35,083 nucleotides of DNA from Prevotellaceae bacterium (GTDB lineage: Bacteria; Bacteroidota; Bacteroidia; Bacteroidales; UBA932): NCBI GenBank assembly GCA_031276235.1, contig JAISNL010000017.1:1-35083 (forward strand), written 5' to 3'. Below are positions 9,901 through 19,544 of the stretch, in pieces (the stretch's first letter is position 1; each line of letters begins with the position of its first letter). The notes under the pieces were generated by a model. That model did not search any database. It saw only the letters and a program-made list of their open reading frames with translations, and was not told where the DNA came from. The position numbers were made by a program, and so were the translations under genes.

Positions 9901-12900
9901 GAATGAAAAGCTTTGAACACGGACAGCCATATCCGTTTGACCCTGCAAATATTGTGGAAACCGCATGGGGGCGCGTGCCTAAAATTCAATCGCTGGTTTA
10001 TACTTTCGACAATAATATACAAGCCCGTCCGTATCAGGATATAGGATTTGATGGACTCATAAACGATGACGAAAAAACCTTTTTTGAAAGCAAATATTCG
10101 TTTTTAACCAATCTTTCATGGTTAAGTTCGGCTGCGTTTACGCAAATATCCAATGACCCGTCGAGCGATAATTTCCGACATTATCTTGACGAATCGTACA
10201 ATCAGGAAGAAACAAGCATACTCGACCGTTACAGAGATTTCAACGGACCAGATGGAAATTCGCACCCTTCCGACCTCACAGAAGGACAAAACCGAATGGC
10301 AACAACATATCCCGATATCGAAGACTTAAATCGCGATAATACCATGAACGAATCGGAAAATTATTTTCAGTACAGATTAAAATTAAATCCGGCAACAATG
10401 GTTGTAGGCGAAAACTTTATTTCGGATGTACGCGAAGTTACTGTTAATTTCAAAAACAGCGAAGCGCCAAAAACTGTTCGCTGGTTTCAGTTCAAAATAC
10501 CTTTAAATCAATATCAGAAAGAAATAGGCGATATAAGCGATTTCAAATCAATACGATTTATGAGAGTTTTCGTTCGCGGTTTCAAAGAAACAACATATTT
10601 CCGATTTGCCTCGCTTGATTTGGTGCGCAGCGAATGGCGGAGATATAACTATTCGATGATAGAAGGACAGGAAGGCTTGGCGCAACCCGAACTGCCAAAT
10701 GCAACGTTTGACGTTTCGGTTGTTAATCTCGAAGAAAATTCAAGCCGCACTCCTGTAAATTACGTAATGCCTCCAGATGTTCAGAGAGAGTTGAATTACG
10801 ACAATTACCAGTCAATACAAATGAACGAACAGGCAATGGAATTTAAAATTGTTGACCTTGGCGATGGCGAAGGTCGTGCGGTATATAAAAATTCGCTGTT
10901 TGATTTTCGGCAATTTCGCCGCATAAGGCTTGATGCTCACGCAGAAGCGCTTCAAGGTTATCCGATAAATGATAATGATATAAATTTGTTTATTCGAGTA
11001 GGAAACGATTACCGAAACAATTATTACGAATACGAAATTCCTCTTGTTCTTACTCCCTATCGTTCTACGTACAGCAACAACAGCGAAGCCGACCGCCTGA
11101 CAGTATGGCCTCGTGAAAACATGCTTGATATAGCATTGGAAGATTTTATAAATCTGAAACTCGAACGCAACCAGCAAATAAAACTATACGGCGGTTCTAT
11201 ATCTGCACCTTACGAAAAAATTGTCGGTAAAAATAAAATAAAAATCACAGGTAATCCAAATTTGGGATCAGTTAAAGTTATTATGATTGGCGTGCGAAAT
11301 CCCAAAAAAACTACAGGAAATACTAATGATGATGGACTTGATAAATCAGCAGTGGTTTGGGTAAACGAATTTAGACTTGCCGACTACGAAAACGAAGGAG
11401 GCTGGGCGGCAACTGCACGCACAACAGCCCAACTTGCCGATTTGGGTTCGCTTACTCTTGCAGGCAGCATGATTACAACAGGATTCGGAAGCGTAGAACA
11501 GCGTTATATTGACAGAACCCACGAAGATATTTACGAATACAGCATAATGACAAATCTTGAACTCGGAAAATTTTTTCCTGAAAAATGGGGAGTAAAACTT
11601 CCTTTCTTCTTTGGATATTCCGCTCATCATGAAATACCATTGTACAATCCGTTCAATCAGGATGTAAAACTGAAAACAGCGCTCGATGCACTGTCAGGAT
11701 ATTCGCGGGATTCGCTTGCTACAATGGCAAAAACTTACGTTATGCAAAAATCGCTCAATTTTTCTAATGTTCGCATCTCGCCTGCGGGACGCGAAGGACA
11801 AAGAGTTTTCGACATATCAAATCTGTCATTGAGTTACGCATATACTCAACAGTTAAAACGAAATGCACGTTTAGCGGGAGATTTGCAGGAAACCTACAAT
11901 ATGCTTTTATCTTACGCCTACAACGTTCAGCCAAAATACTGGCAACCTTTCAAAAAATTAAAACCTAAATCATTGGCATTTTTCCGTGAATTGGGCATAA
12001 ATCCATATCCCAACCAGTTCAGTTTTACGTCCGAAATTCACAGATATTACAGCGAATTGACAACAAGAAACATATCAATGCCCGAAATTGAAATTCCATC
12101 TACCTATTCCAAAGATTTCACATGGGAACGGCGTTATTCGGTTGTATATGATATAACCAGAAATCTCAGAGCCGATTTCAATGCTACAAATCTTGCGCGT
12201 ATTGACGAACCCGAAGGAATGGTTGACAAAAGCCGTAATCCAGAAAGTTACAGACACTGGCGCGATTCGGTATGGAGCAACTTTTGGAATTTCGGGCGGA
12301 ATATCAACTATAATCACCGATTGCAATTTACATGGCAAGTGCCGCTAAACAGAATAAACTTTCTCAACTGGCTCAATTCTCAGGTAAGTTATGCCGCAAG
12401 TTACGAATGGGTTGCAGCTATGAGAGTAATGGACGATTACGACCCGGGAAATACAATCAGCAATACACAGTCGATAGATATAAATGCAGGCGCAACATTA
12501 ACAAGTTTATACAACAAAGTAAAACTGCTGAAACAAATAAATGACGAATTTGACGGACGCGCTCGTGCAAAAGTTGAAACCACAACAGTTACACACGAAT
12601 CGAAAAAAATAAGATTTTTTGAAAAACGAAAGCACACTGTCAAGCACAAACTTGGAACTATGAACATATCCGTTAAAGCCTTCGACAGCGATGGAAAAGA
12701 AATAAAAGGAAACATTCAGGTAATAGACAAAAACAACATTGCCGTTTCGTTTGACAAAGAATACAGAGATGCAACGGTTATAGTAACAGGAAAAGTTCCA
12801 AAACCCCAAAATCCCCTCGCATATTCGGCAAAATTTTTTGCCCGACTGCTAATGTCGGTCAAATCAGTTAATTTCTTATATCGACAGCAGGGAGCAACAA

Positions 12901-14204
12901 CCTTACCCGGATTTAAGGGTGAATCCAAATTTTTAGGAATGAGCAATTTCAACGGCAATCTGTCGCCGGGATGGAAATTCATATTAGGCGACCAGTCGCT
13001 CGACTTTGTTGATATGGCACGGCAAAACCAATGGCTTACAACCGACACCACTTTCTTCAATCCATATATGATGTCGCAAACGCGAAGTTTTTCGTATCGC
13101 GCACGGGTAGAGCCAATCAAAGATTTGAATATAGATATTACAGGGCAACGCCAAAAAATGACAAGCTACGTACGCTACAGTGTTGTTGATGCCAATGGAA
13201 TGGGAACAGAAACAGGAAATTTCAATATCTCGGTCATATCAATAGGCTCGGCATTTGAAAACCCTACGGCAGAAAACAAATACAAATCAAAATCATTTGA
13301 AAAATTCCTGTCTGCACGCAAAGAAATAGCATGGAAACTTGCAAACAACAGATTAAGGCGATCACAATCTCAACCATACGATCCGGGAACGGGAGAATAT
13401 CCATCCGGATACGGACAGTTTTCGCAGGAAGTTCTGATAAATTCTTTCCTGTCGGCTTATGCAAATGTTTCAAATTCAAAATTCGTTGATTTCACAAAAA
13501 TACCTTTACCCAACTGGAATATTCAATACACAGGCTTATCGCGTCTGAACAGTCTGAAAAAATATTTGGCAAGCGCAACGATTATACATTCATATAATTC
13601 AATATATTCCATAAACTCATTTTCATCGAATAAGTTATACGAGCAAAGCCCTGATGGATTAAGTTATGTTCGTAACGTATTGCAAGATTTTATTGCCTAT
13701 AGAGAAATGACAAACGTATCAATACGCGAAACGATGAATCCACTGTTTAAGATTGATCTGAGTTTCAAAAACATGCTACTCACCAATTTTGAAATAAGCC
13801 GCACGCGAACCGTAGCGCTCAGCCTGTCAAACAATCAGATTACCGAAGCCCGCACAATGCAATACGTTGTAGGCGCAGGATATATGTTTCAGAATTTCCC
13901 GCAAATATTTAATTTCGGAAGTCTTACAGGTCGCAATCAGACAACAACATTGCGTTTGAAAGGCGATTTTTCGTATCGCGAAGATTTGAATATAATTCGC
14001 AAACTCGACCAAAGCGACATATACAGCCAAATCGGAGACGGTCGCAAAGTTGTTTCGTTTACCGCAACGGCAGACTATGCCATAGGCGATAAAATAAATA
14101 TCCGTCTGTTTTTTGAACGTCAGCTCAACGAACCTTACGTGTCGTCGATAGCTACAACAAACACATCATTCGGATTCAGTTTGCGGGTAGTACTGGCGCA
14201 ATGA
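6939..14204 (+). CDS. sprA: Cell-surface protein SprA / SOV-type T9SS outer-membrane translocon
   Basis: 2421-aa ORF; size, IFGGNEIVIVPQGSVEVIFTI motif, repeated beta-strand content, and position directly downstream of ruvA. Confidence 0.93.
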   Translation: MTINMKIKYNNLKLLAKRIFLTVFSLCALITYMSAQTSGTSGNRSWTDIQENVIIEYDRVTDKYIFYRMEGSQKSHPFKVMDKEEFEKYQIQNSVRNSWIEQRNTASSAQSGGSGSEYGFGTVGMRIDNNIFGSIFGGNEIVIVPQGSVEVIFTINNTKTTNPMVAANYRSSTSFDFDTKFQFNVTGSIGDRVKVDFNYNTEATFDFETKLKVGYEGGEDDIIQKIEVGNVSFPLTGTLISGAQNLFGVRTDLKFGKLTVSGVLSKQESESKTMEIKGGAQISDFEIRSDEYDANRHFFLSQTFRDNYDRSLRNIPYVQSGINITKIEVWVTNKTSNFDNSRSIVGFIDLAEPRVMHQASRFQKPSPPAFPVDNANRLLEVLDTASFRAVADVTSYLNANMMVSGNDYEKLENARKLVEGTDYTLNQQLGYISLNSALNNDEVLAVAYEYTANGVSYTVGELSTSGIISPKVLIAKLLKGTNLTPALPTWKLMMKNIYTVSSISFSKDEFYLDVYYQNDEAGADLTFLPEGAIKNTQLIRVLNLDNINSSQEAYPDGMFDFVEGITVLSTRGRIMFPVLEPFGNYLKEKINNDAIASKYIYQELYDSTLVKARELAEKNKFIIKGSFKSEGSSEIMLSASNIPEGSVTVTVNGVKLVENVDYVVNYTMGTVNIINSAYLQSGMTLKVSLEDNSLFSLQQKTMYGVHLNYEIDKNFNIGATYLGLHERPMVRKVSYGEDPISNAMLGFNLSYRKEAPFLTKLVDNIPLLNTRESSYLSVDAEFAKLLAGQSSKSSYIDDFEASRATLDLRAFNAWSLASTPQKQPDIFPEGELSGDIDYGKNRAKFAWYSISTDLTRNTSYTPAYIRNNPEFRENHFVREIPVTEVYPDKEITTGSSEYISTLSMAFYPNERGPYNYDIANIGADGKFTNPAQRWGGIMRSLTVTDFETANYDHIEFWLMDPFVYNQNSSGGELYLNLGNISEDILRDGMKSFEHGQPYPFDPANIVETAWGRVPKIQSLVYTFDNNIQARPYQDIGFDGLINDDEKTFFESKYSFLTNLSWLSSAAFTQISNDPSSDNFRHYLDESYNQEETSILDRYRDFNGPDGNSHPSDLTEGQNRMATTYPDIEDLNRDNTMNESENYFQYRLKLNPATMVVGENFISDVREVTVNFKNSEAPKTVRWFQFKIPLNQYQKEIGDISDFKSIRFMRVFVRGFKETTYFRFASLDLVRSEWRRYNYSMIEGQEGLAQPELPNATFDVSVVNLEENSSRTPVNYVMPPDVQRELNYDNYQSIQMNEQAMEFKIVDLGDGEGRAVYKNSLFDFRQFRRIRLDAHAEALQGYPINDNDINLFIRVGNDYRNNYYEYEIPLVLTPYRSTYSNNSEADRLTVWPRENMLDIALEDFINLKLERNQQIKLYGGSISAPYEKIVGKNKIKITGNPNLGSVKVIMIGVRNPKKTTGNTNDDGLDKSAVVWVNEFRLADYENEGGWAATARTTAQLADLGSLTLAGSMITTGFGSVEQRYIDRTHEDIYEYSIMTNLELGKFFPEKWGVKLPFFFGYSAHHEIPLYNPFNQDVKLKTALDALSGYSRDSLATMAKTYVMQKSLNFSNVRISPAGREGQRVFDISNLSLSYAYTQQLKRNARLAGDLQETYNMLLSYAYNVQPKYWQPFKKLKPKSLAFFRELGINPYPNQFSFTSEIHRYYSELTTRNISMPEIEIPSTYSKDFTWERRYSVVYDITRNLRADFNATNLARIDEPEGMVDKSRNPESYRHWRDSVWSNFWNFGRNINYNHRLQFTWQVPLNRINFLNWLNSQVSYAASYEWVAAMRVMDDYDPGNTISNTQSIDINAGATLTSLYNKVKLLKQINDEFDGRARAKVETTTVTHESKKIRFFEKRKHTVKHKLGTMNISVKAFDSDGKEIKGNIQVIDKNNIAVSFDKEYRDATVIVTGKVPKPQNPLAYSAKFFARLLMSVKSVNFLYRQQGATTLPGFKGESKFLGMSNFNGNLSPGWKFILGDQSLDFVDMARQNQWLTTDTTFFNPYMMSQTRSFSYRARVEPIKDLNIDITGQRQKMTSYVRYSVVDANGMGTETGNFNISVISIGSAFENPTAENKYKSKSFEKFLSARKEIAWKLANNRLRRSQSQPYDPGTGEYPSGYGQFSQEVLINSFLSAYANVSNSKFVDFTKIPLPNWNIQYTGLSRLNSLKKYLASATIIHSYNSIYSINSFSSNKLYEQSPDGLSYVRNVLQDFIAYREMTNVSIRETMNPLFKIDLSFKNMLLTNFEISRTRTVALSLSNNQITEARTMQYVVGAGYMFQNFPQIFNFGSLTGRNQTTTLRLKGDFSYREDLNIIRKLDQSDIYSQIGDGRKVVSFTATADYAIGDKINIRLFFERQLNEPYVSSIATTNTSFGFSLRVVLAQ

Positions 14205-14320
14205 TATTCGCCATAATCACTGTTCAAACGCCGTGCGCGTGTGATGTTTTTACATGGTTGGAAATAACTGTGATAAGTTGACAGTTGTTTTTTTACACTT
14301 CATTTTTCACACACTACATC

Positions 14321-14479
14321 ATTAATCGGAAAACAAAAATAATTAGGTAATGAGGTAATTGTATGTTATTTTTCTATGTTACTAATGTTGTTTTGCGGTT
14401 TTTTGAATTAGGTGAAAATTAGGTTTTATCATCGCTTGTCAACATTAGGAGTTGTTATATTCTATTAATTTTTCATCCC
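14321..14479. repeat. Foldback intergenic element, copy B
   Basis: Right-arm homology GAGGTAATTGTATGTTATTTTTCTATGTTACTAATGTTGTTTTG...GAATTAGGTGAAAATTAGGTTTTAT and TTGTTATATTCTATTAATTTTTCATCCC shared with 4576-4738. Confidence 0.85.
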
Positions 14480-14554
14480 AAAAAGCCTTGAAGTTGAGGC
14501 TAAAATCTTAAAAATTGAAGAAAATAACAGTCAACTGCTTGCGGTAATGATGCA

Positions 14555-14592
14555 AAAAAAGTTTATTGAAACAAATTTCAATAAACTTTTTT
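14555..14592. terminator. Bidirectional terminator between sprA (+) and the convergent GHL10 gene (-)
   Basis: Perfect 17-bp stem AAAAAAGTTTATTGAAA / TTTCAATAAACTTTTTT with loop CAAA. Confidence 0.85.
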
Positions 14593-14665
14593 ACATTGCT
14601 GCGCTGATAAAGAAATTTATACTGTTTTATCAACGCTTTCCAGCATCATTACTGAAAATTATATA

Positions 14666-16138
14666 TTAATTATACGCTACTTCGTTTGATATTTCGCTTT
14701 CAACATTGTCCTTGTTGACTGTTGTTACAAAATATTTTCCTTTTACACTTATTTGATAAGTATTGGACGCAGTAATTACGGCAATTTGCGCTTTCTTTTC
14801 GCCTTCAGGTATAACGTACACAACAGACGTCAATTCTGGCGCAACATTCCATGCGAGCGTTGTTCCGTTCAATACAACATTTGTTGGCGGCGTTGGGTCT
14901 GCCATGGTTTTACGTCCCATAAACGGGAGTATTACCGGATTTTTGAATAAATCTTTAAGAACGTCTATCACGCCTAACTTTCCGTGTCCGTTGTTATCAA
15001 AGAAGCATTTTGCGCTGTACAGTACGCTTCCTTTTGTTCCGGGTTGACGGCGTACTATTGTAAACTGGTTAGCTATTTCCTGTGCGGAAGTGAACTGACT
15101 GCCTGTTCCATCTCCAACTCGCGAAATATAATGTCCTATCAACAGTACGGCATTTTGTTTATAATGTTGATTCCATTCGTTTACAAGGCTATGGAATGAT
15201 GTTCTGCTTGACAGTCCATCTCCTATTGCCGAATATACTTGCGGAATAAGCACATCTACCCATTTTTCGTTGTACCATTTATCTACATCTGCAAACATGG
15301 TAGTTTTATTGTAGCCGATACTTGATGTTGTACTTATCGAAAATATAACTCCCGGTTTTGTTTCTACAATTGTTTCATGAAGTTTTTGCACAGTTTTATT
15401 TATATTGTCTATACGAAAATCTTCGATTTTAGAAAATCCCGAGCCGTAAAGTTCAAATTCAGCGCTGTCGTTCAATTTTTTGGTATCGCCAATATCAGGA
15501 TAGAAATAATCGTCCATGTGAATACCGTCAACATCGTATTTGGTAATAATGTCTTTCACAATATCGGCTAAACGTTGCCGTACTTCGGGCAATGCGGGAT
15601 TATAAATTCTTATTTCGTCATAATCCTTTATCCATGCAGAGTCAATTTTCGGGTCAAGGTCGGGAAATGCCGTACCTTTGGTTCTTGTTGTAATGCGATA
15701 TGGATTTAGCCATGCATGAAACTGTATATTGCGGGCATGCGCTTCTTCTACAAGAAACTGCAAAACATCGTAACCCGGGTCTTGACCAGCTGTTCCTGTC
15801 AGCCATTTGCTCCACGATTCATAAGGCGAATCGTAGAAGGCATCGCCATTGGGACGTATTTGAAAAAATATTGCATTGATATTTGTTTCTACAAATTTAT
15901 CAAGATAGTCAATATACAGTTGTTTTTGTTCTGCTTCGGTATGTTTTCCGAGAGGCCAGTCGATTTCGAATGTAGTAGCCATCCAAACGCCGCGCAGTTC
16001 GGGTTTGGGCATTACGCTTTCTTCTGCAATAACAATGGGCGACTCATAAATCGCTTCCTGTTTGTCATCTTCGCTGCAAGCTGCAAATGGCAGTATTATT
16101 ACTGCAAACAGCGCTAAATATTTTATTTTATTTATCAT
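14666..16138 (-). CDS. GHL10/DUF187 family glycoside hydrolase-like lipoprotein
   Basis: PELRGVWMATTFEIDWP, NAIFFQIRPNGDAFYDSPYESWSKWLTG, YDVLQFLVEEAHARNIQFHAWLNPYRI, DVDGIHMDDYFYP, DVLIPQVYSAIG; lipoprotein signal ALFAVIILPFAACSEDD. Confidence 0.92.
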   Translation of the reverse strand: MINKIKYLALFAVIILPFAACSEDDKQEAIYESPIVIAEESVMPKPELRGVWMATTFEIDWPLGKHTEAEQKQLYIDYLDKFVETNINAIFFQIRPNGDAFYDSPYESWSKWLTGTAGQDPGYDVLQFLVEEAHARNIQFHAWLNPYRITTRTKGTAFPDLDPKIDSAWIKDYDEIRIYNPALPEVRQRLADIVKDIITKYDVDGIHMDDYFYPDIGDTKKLNDSAEFELYGSGFSKIEDFRIDNINKTVQKLHETIVETKPGVIFSISTTSSIGYNKTTMFADVDKWYNEKWVDVLIPQVYSAIGDGLSSRTSFHSLVNEWNQHYKQNAVLLIGHYISRVGDGTGSQFTSAQEIANQFTIVRRQPGTKGSVLYSAKCFFDNNGHGKLGVIDVLKDLFKNPVILPFMGRKTMADPTPPTNVVLNGTTLAWNVAPELTSVVYVIPEGEKKAQIAVITASNTYQISVKGKYFVTTVNKDNVESEISNEVAYN

Positions 16139-16177
16139 AATTTATTTTTTTTATAATTAAGTGAAATATTCATAAAC

Positions 16178-17599
16178 TTATTTCCAGTCATCATTTAAAT
16201 AGTAATATTCATCGTATTCTTCTGCCTTGGGCGCTTCAATAAACACAAATCCCGAATTGGGAGATGCGCCGAGCAGATACAGAAAATCAGAATCTTCAGA
16301 TATTGCCCAGTTGAAATTTGCAGGGTATGCGCTTGCAGTTGCCGAGCCTTTCATGTCATATTTCAGTTCAGGTATTTTGCTGCCTGCTTCCAACAGTTCA
16401 AGCGCTTCCTGCGTTGTTGCTCCGCGAGTAATATCATATACATGCAGAATGTTGTCGGGGCAGTTAACTGTGCCCAAATTCGCCGTAACAAATCCAAAAT
16501 AGCGTTTTTCATTATAATTGAATATGCGTGGATCTGATGCTCCTAATGGAAAGGCGGTTGTTGCCATTGAATATTGTACTGTTCCATCATAACTTACCAA
16601 ATGAATTGGAATATCTGCTTTGGTAAAAAGATATTCGGTTGTAGAGCCTTCTACCAGATTGAAATAATTCCACAGGCGCGTGCCGTACGCCATTGGAATA
16701 GCAACAGGCTCTGATAAAGTTGTAAAACCTGTAACTTTTATACGTACAAGATTGTGTGTTGAGTTAGTTCCCGAGTATATATATCCGTTTCCATTTTCAT
16801 CAAGGTTAACCGACAAATCGTCTCCAACGCGAGCCAGTGGCGCTGTTTCCGAAAATACTTTGGTGGGAACAGCGGTAGCATTATCCCAGTGATATATAGT
16901 GAATGGAGCAGCGGTGCTTGTTACCAAATTGCAGACATAAATGTGTCCGTGAGAAAACCGTCCTGAACTTACAGTATAAGCGCCTCCGCCTACATCTGTC
17001 ATATCCAATGCTATAGGATTTATATTTCCCTGTTTTAAGTCATCTAATTTAAGCAGATGCAAATTAGTACCATTAACGCGAGATACTATTAATACATGTT
17101 CTGAATCTATATCGGCGCTGCGAGTGAGAATACCATCAAAATCAGGATATATATTGCCTCCTGATCTTGCATGGTCATAAACTTTTGCTTTTGTAAAATC
17201 TGCTCCAAAAATAGGCATGCTTAAACGTATTGTAACAAGGTATTCGCGATATCTTTTGCCGTTGACAACAGTTACGGTTAACTGTTTTTGAGTTTCGCCT
17301 TCGGCAACAGTGAAGTCGTAAGTTTCCTGGTCAAGATGCGCTCCTTCTGGCAAATCGACTGCAAATCTTACTGCGCTTAAATCGGAGAGTGAATCAAGTT
17401 TGGGAAATTTGATTTCTTTTGTTAATTCATTTACTTTACCGGGTATTACCGTATCTGCAACATTCAATATTCTGATATTTCTGATATATGTTAAATTGGG
17501 AGAATCCGAAGTATCGTAATTATCTTCGCTCTCACATGAAATCATCATTGTGCAAAACGGAATGATGATTAATGCTATGTATTTTATTATATTCTTCAT
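16178..17599 (-). CDS. SusE-position surface lipoprotein (DUF5018/DUF4623-like)
   Basis: Lipoprotein signal IPFCTMMISCESED; N-terminal DUF5018-like segment (RNIRILNVADTVIPGKVNE... YREYLVTI) followed by a propeller-like region; directly downstream of susD. Confidence 0.65.
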   Translation of the reverse strand: MKNIIKYIALIIIPFCTMMISCESEDNYDTSDSPNLTYIRNIRILNVADTVIPGKVNELTKEIKFPKLDSLSDLSAVRFAVDLPEGAHLDQETYDFTVAEGETQKQLTVTVVNGKRYREYLVTIRLSMPIFGADFTKAKVYDHARSGGNIYPDFDGILTRSADIDSEHVLIVSRVNGTNLHLLKLDDLKQGNINPIALDMTDVGGGAYTVSSGRFSHGHIYVCNLVTSTAAPFTIYHWDNATAVPTKVFSETAPLARVGDDLSVNLDENGNGYIYSGTNSTHNLVRIKVTGFTTLSEPVAIPMAYGTRLWNYFNLVEGSTTEYLFTKADIPIHLVSYDGTVQYSMATTAFPLGASDPRIFNYNEKRYFGFVTANLGTVNCPDNILHVYDITRGATTQEALELLEAGSKIPELKYDMKGSATASAYPANFNWAISEDSDFLYLLGASPNSGFVFIEAPKAEEYDEYYYLNDDWK

Positions 17600-17630
17600 A
17601 ATATTATTATGTTAATTTTAATTTAATATT

Positions 17631-19502
17631 TTATAAATCATTAGACCAGCCTTCGGTTTGAGCAAGTTCATAACCTTTGTTTTGATAGTCTCTTCTTTGT
17701 AGTCGTCCTACAGGAGATAAATAAGGATTAGTGCCGAATACATCAAGGAAGGGTAAGCGTCCTCTTATATTTGTGGGCGAATAAAATCCTTTTATTGCGT
17801 TTCCGTTTGTGCCGTCATAAACAATCAGCTTTCCATCCATATCGGTAACAGCCAGTACTTTTTCCTTTGATTTTATAAGCAAGCCATCGATTTGGGATGC
17901 ATCTATCCATGTGCCTCTCAGAATATCAGGATATTTAGTGTCATCCATATATTCAAGTTTTTTCCAGCGTTTCAGGTCTAACAAACGTGAATGTTCGCCA
18001 TAAAATTCCATACGTCTTTCTCTGCGAATTTCCCAAATTAATTGAGGAACATCGCCTCTGTCTGGACTGCTTGGCAAATTTGTCAAGTCCATCTTGGCGG
18101 TTGGTTTCACTCCATTTGCTACTGCATCTGCATCAAGAGGTCTGCTGCGTATTTTGTTTATTGAAATATCAATATCATCTTGAGTTACGGCGATGCCTCC
18201 CAGCGTTGCCAATTCTGCTTTTGCTTCAATCCAGTTTAACAAAACTTCGGCATAGCGCATTACGGGATAATCGTTTTTATTGTTTGCGCCTGCGTATTCC
18301 GCCGACAGAGATGTTCCTTCATCAAGATATCTAAGTCCTTCTCTGCTTATAAATTTTGTGGCATATAAACATGAACTTGAAGATCTGATAGTCGGTTTTT
18401 TATAAAAAGTGGCTTCAAATCTCGGGTCGCGTCTTGTTATCAGACTGTCAAGCGTAAAAATTTTATTGGCTGGATCGGCAGATGTTTGCCAGTCGCTGCC
18501 ATCATTGCATATAAAAGATTTAATTAATGCCAGATTAGCATTGTAATAGCGTCCTTCCGTCATATTACAGCTGCTTGCAACGGAGTGTTTTGCTCTTGAT
18601 CCGTCATAATGTCTGTAAAATATCACTTCAGGGTTGGATGCCAAATCATCAGAACCGAAAAGACTGCGAAAATCGGACATTGAGTATTTGCCGATTAAAG
18701 AGTTGGCTGCATTAATGGCAAGATTCAGGAATTTTTTTGCTCTTTCCGAATCATTGTTATGATATTTTTGCCATGTTCCTTCAAACAATGCCCAGCGGCT
18801 TGCAAAAGCTGCAACAACATCTTGATTAACATAAGCCGCGCCTTCTCTTGATTTTGTTCTTACATTATTTAATGCAAACACAAAATCATCATAAATTTTA
18901 TCCATTACTTCGTTGCGCGGAGTGCGCGGTTTGTATAATTCTGCATAATCGTTACTTTTTATTTCATGTTCATAATAAGGCACATCGCCAAAAACGCTAA
19001 CTAATCCTGCATAATCCAAAGCTCTAAAAAAACGTCCTATTCCTGTCCAGTGGTTTTTTGCTTCTTCGCTTAAAATGCCGCTCATCTTCGTTTCTATACG
19101 GTCTAACATTACATTGGCTTTACGCAACCATGAAAAATTCCAGTCGGGACCGCTATAATTTGCTAGCCATGGAAGGTTTGCCGTTCCTGTTGTAGATACT
19201 GCATCTGTATTGTTGCCTCTTGAATTGGGAACTATCTGTTCAAAATAAGCCTGATAGCCATCGCTGACAATATCATCGTTGAACAAATATCCTAATTGCG
19301 CCGCGTAAGCAGAACTGTTTTCTCTGTTATAACCAACAAAGTAACGTTCGTAAAATCCGTTGGCATAATATCGCAGGTTTGTTTCGCTCGTCCAAAAGGT
19401 TTCATCATCCCACTCGTTCAATTGAGGACGGTCAAGGATGTCGCTGCATGAAGTAAGCGAAAACATGACGCACGAAAATAATATTAATATTTTTGTCTTC
19501 AT
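17631..19502 (-). CDS. SusD/RagB family nutrient-binding outer-membrane lipoprotein
   Basis: MKTKILILFSCVMFSLTSCSDILDRPQLNEWDDETFW start; YPVMRYAEVLLNWIEAKAEL and IRRERRMEFYGEHSRLLDLKRW are SusD hallmarks; ORF track start at 19532 is 10 codons upstream. Confidence 0.96.
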   Translation of the reverse strand: MKTKILILFSCVMFSLTSCSDILDRPQLNEWDDETFWTSETNLRYYANGFYERYFVGYNRENSSAYAAQLGYLFNDDIVSDGYQAYFEQIVPNSRGNNTDAVSTTGTANLPWLANYSGPDWNFSWLRKANVMLDRIETKMSGILSEEAKNHWTGIGRFFRALDYAGLVSVFGDVPYYEHEIKSNDYAELYKPRTPRNEVMDKIYDDFVFALNNVRTKSREGAAYVNQDVVAAFASRWALFEGTWQKYHNNDSERAKKFLNLAINAANSLIGKYSMSDFRSLFGSDDLASNPEVIFYRHYDGSRAKHSVASSCNMTEGRYYNANLALIKSFICNDGSDWQTSADPANKIFTLDSLITRRDPRFEATFYKKPTIRSSSSCLYATKFISREGLRYLDEGTSLSAEYAGANNKNDYPVMRYAEVLLNWIEAKAELATLGGIAVTQDDIDISINKIRSRPLDADAVANGVKPTAKMDLTNLPSSPDRGDVPQLIWEIRRERRMEFYGEHSRLLDLKRWKKLEYMDDTKYPDILRGTWIDASQIDGLLIKSKEKVLAVTDMDGKLIVYDGTNGNAIKGFYSPTNIRGRLPFLDVFGTNPYLSPVGRLQRRDYQNKGYELAQTEGWSNDL

Positions 19503-19544
19503 AATTACTATTTTTTTTATATTTATATTCATAATTTTCTATTT

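Noticed and set aside
7607-14030. Multiple antisense or out-of-frame ORFs inside sprA
   Set aside because: All lie within one long intact ORF with SprA features; low-complexity translations and no recognisable motifs
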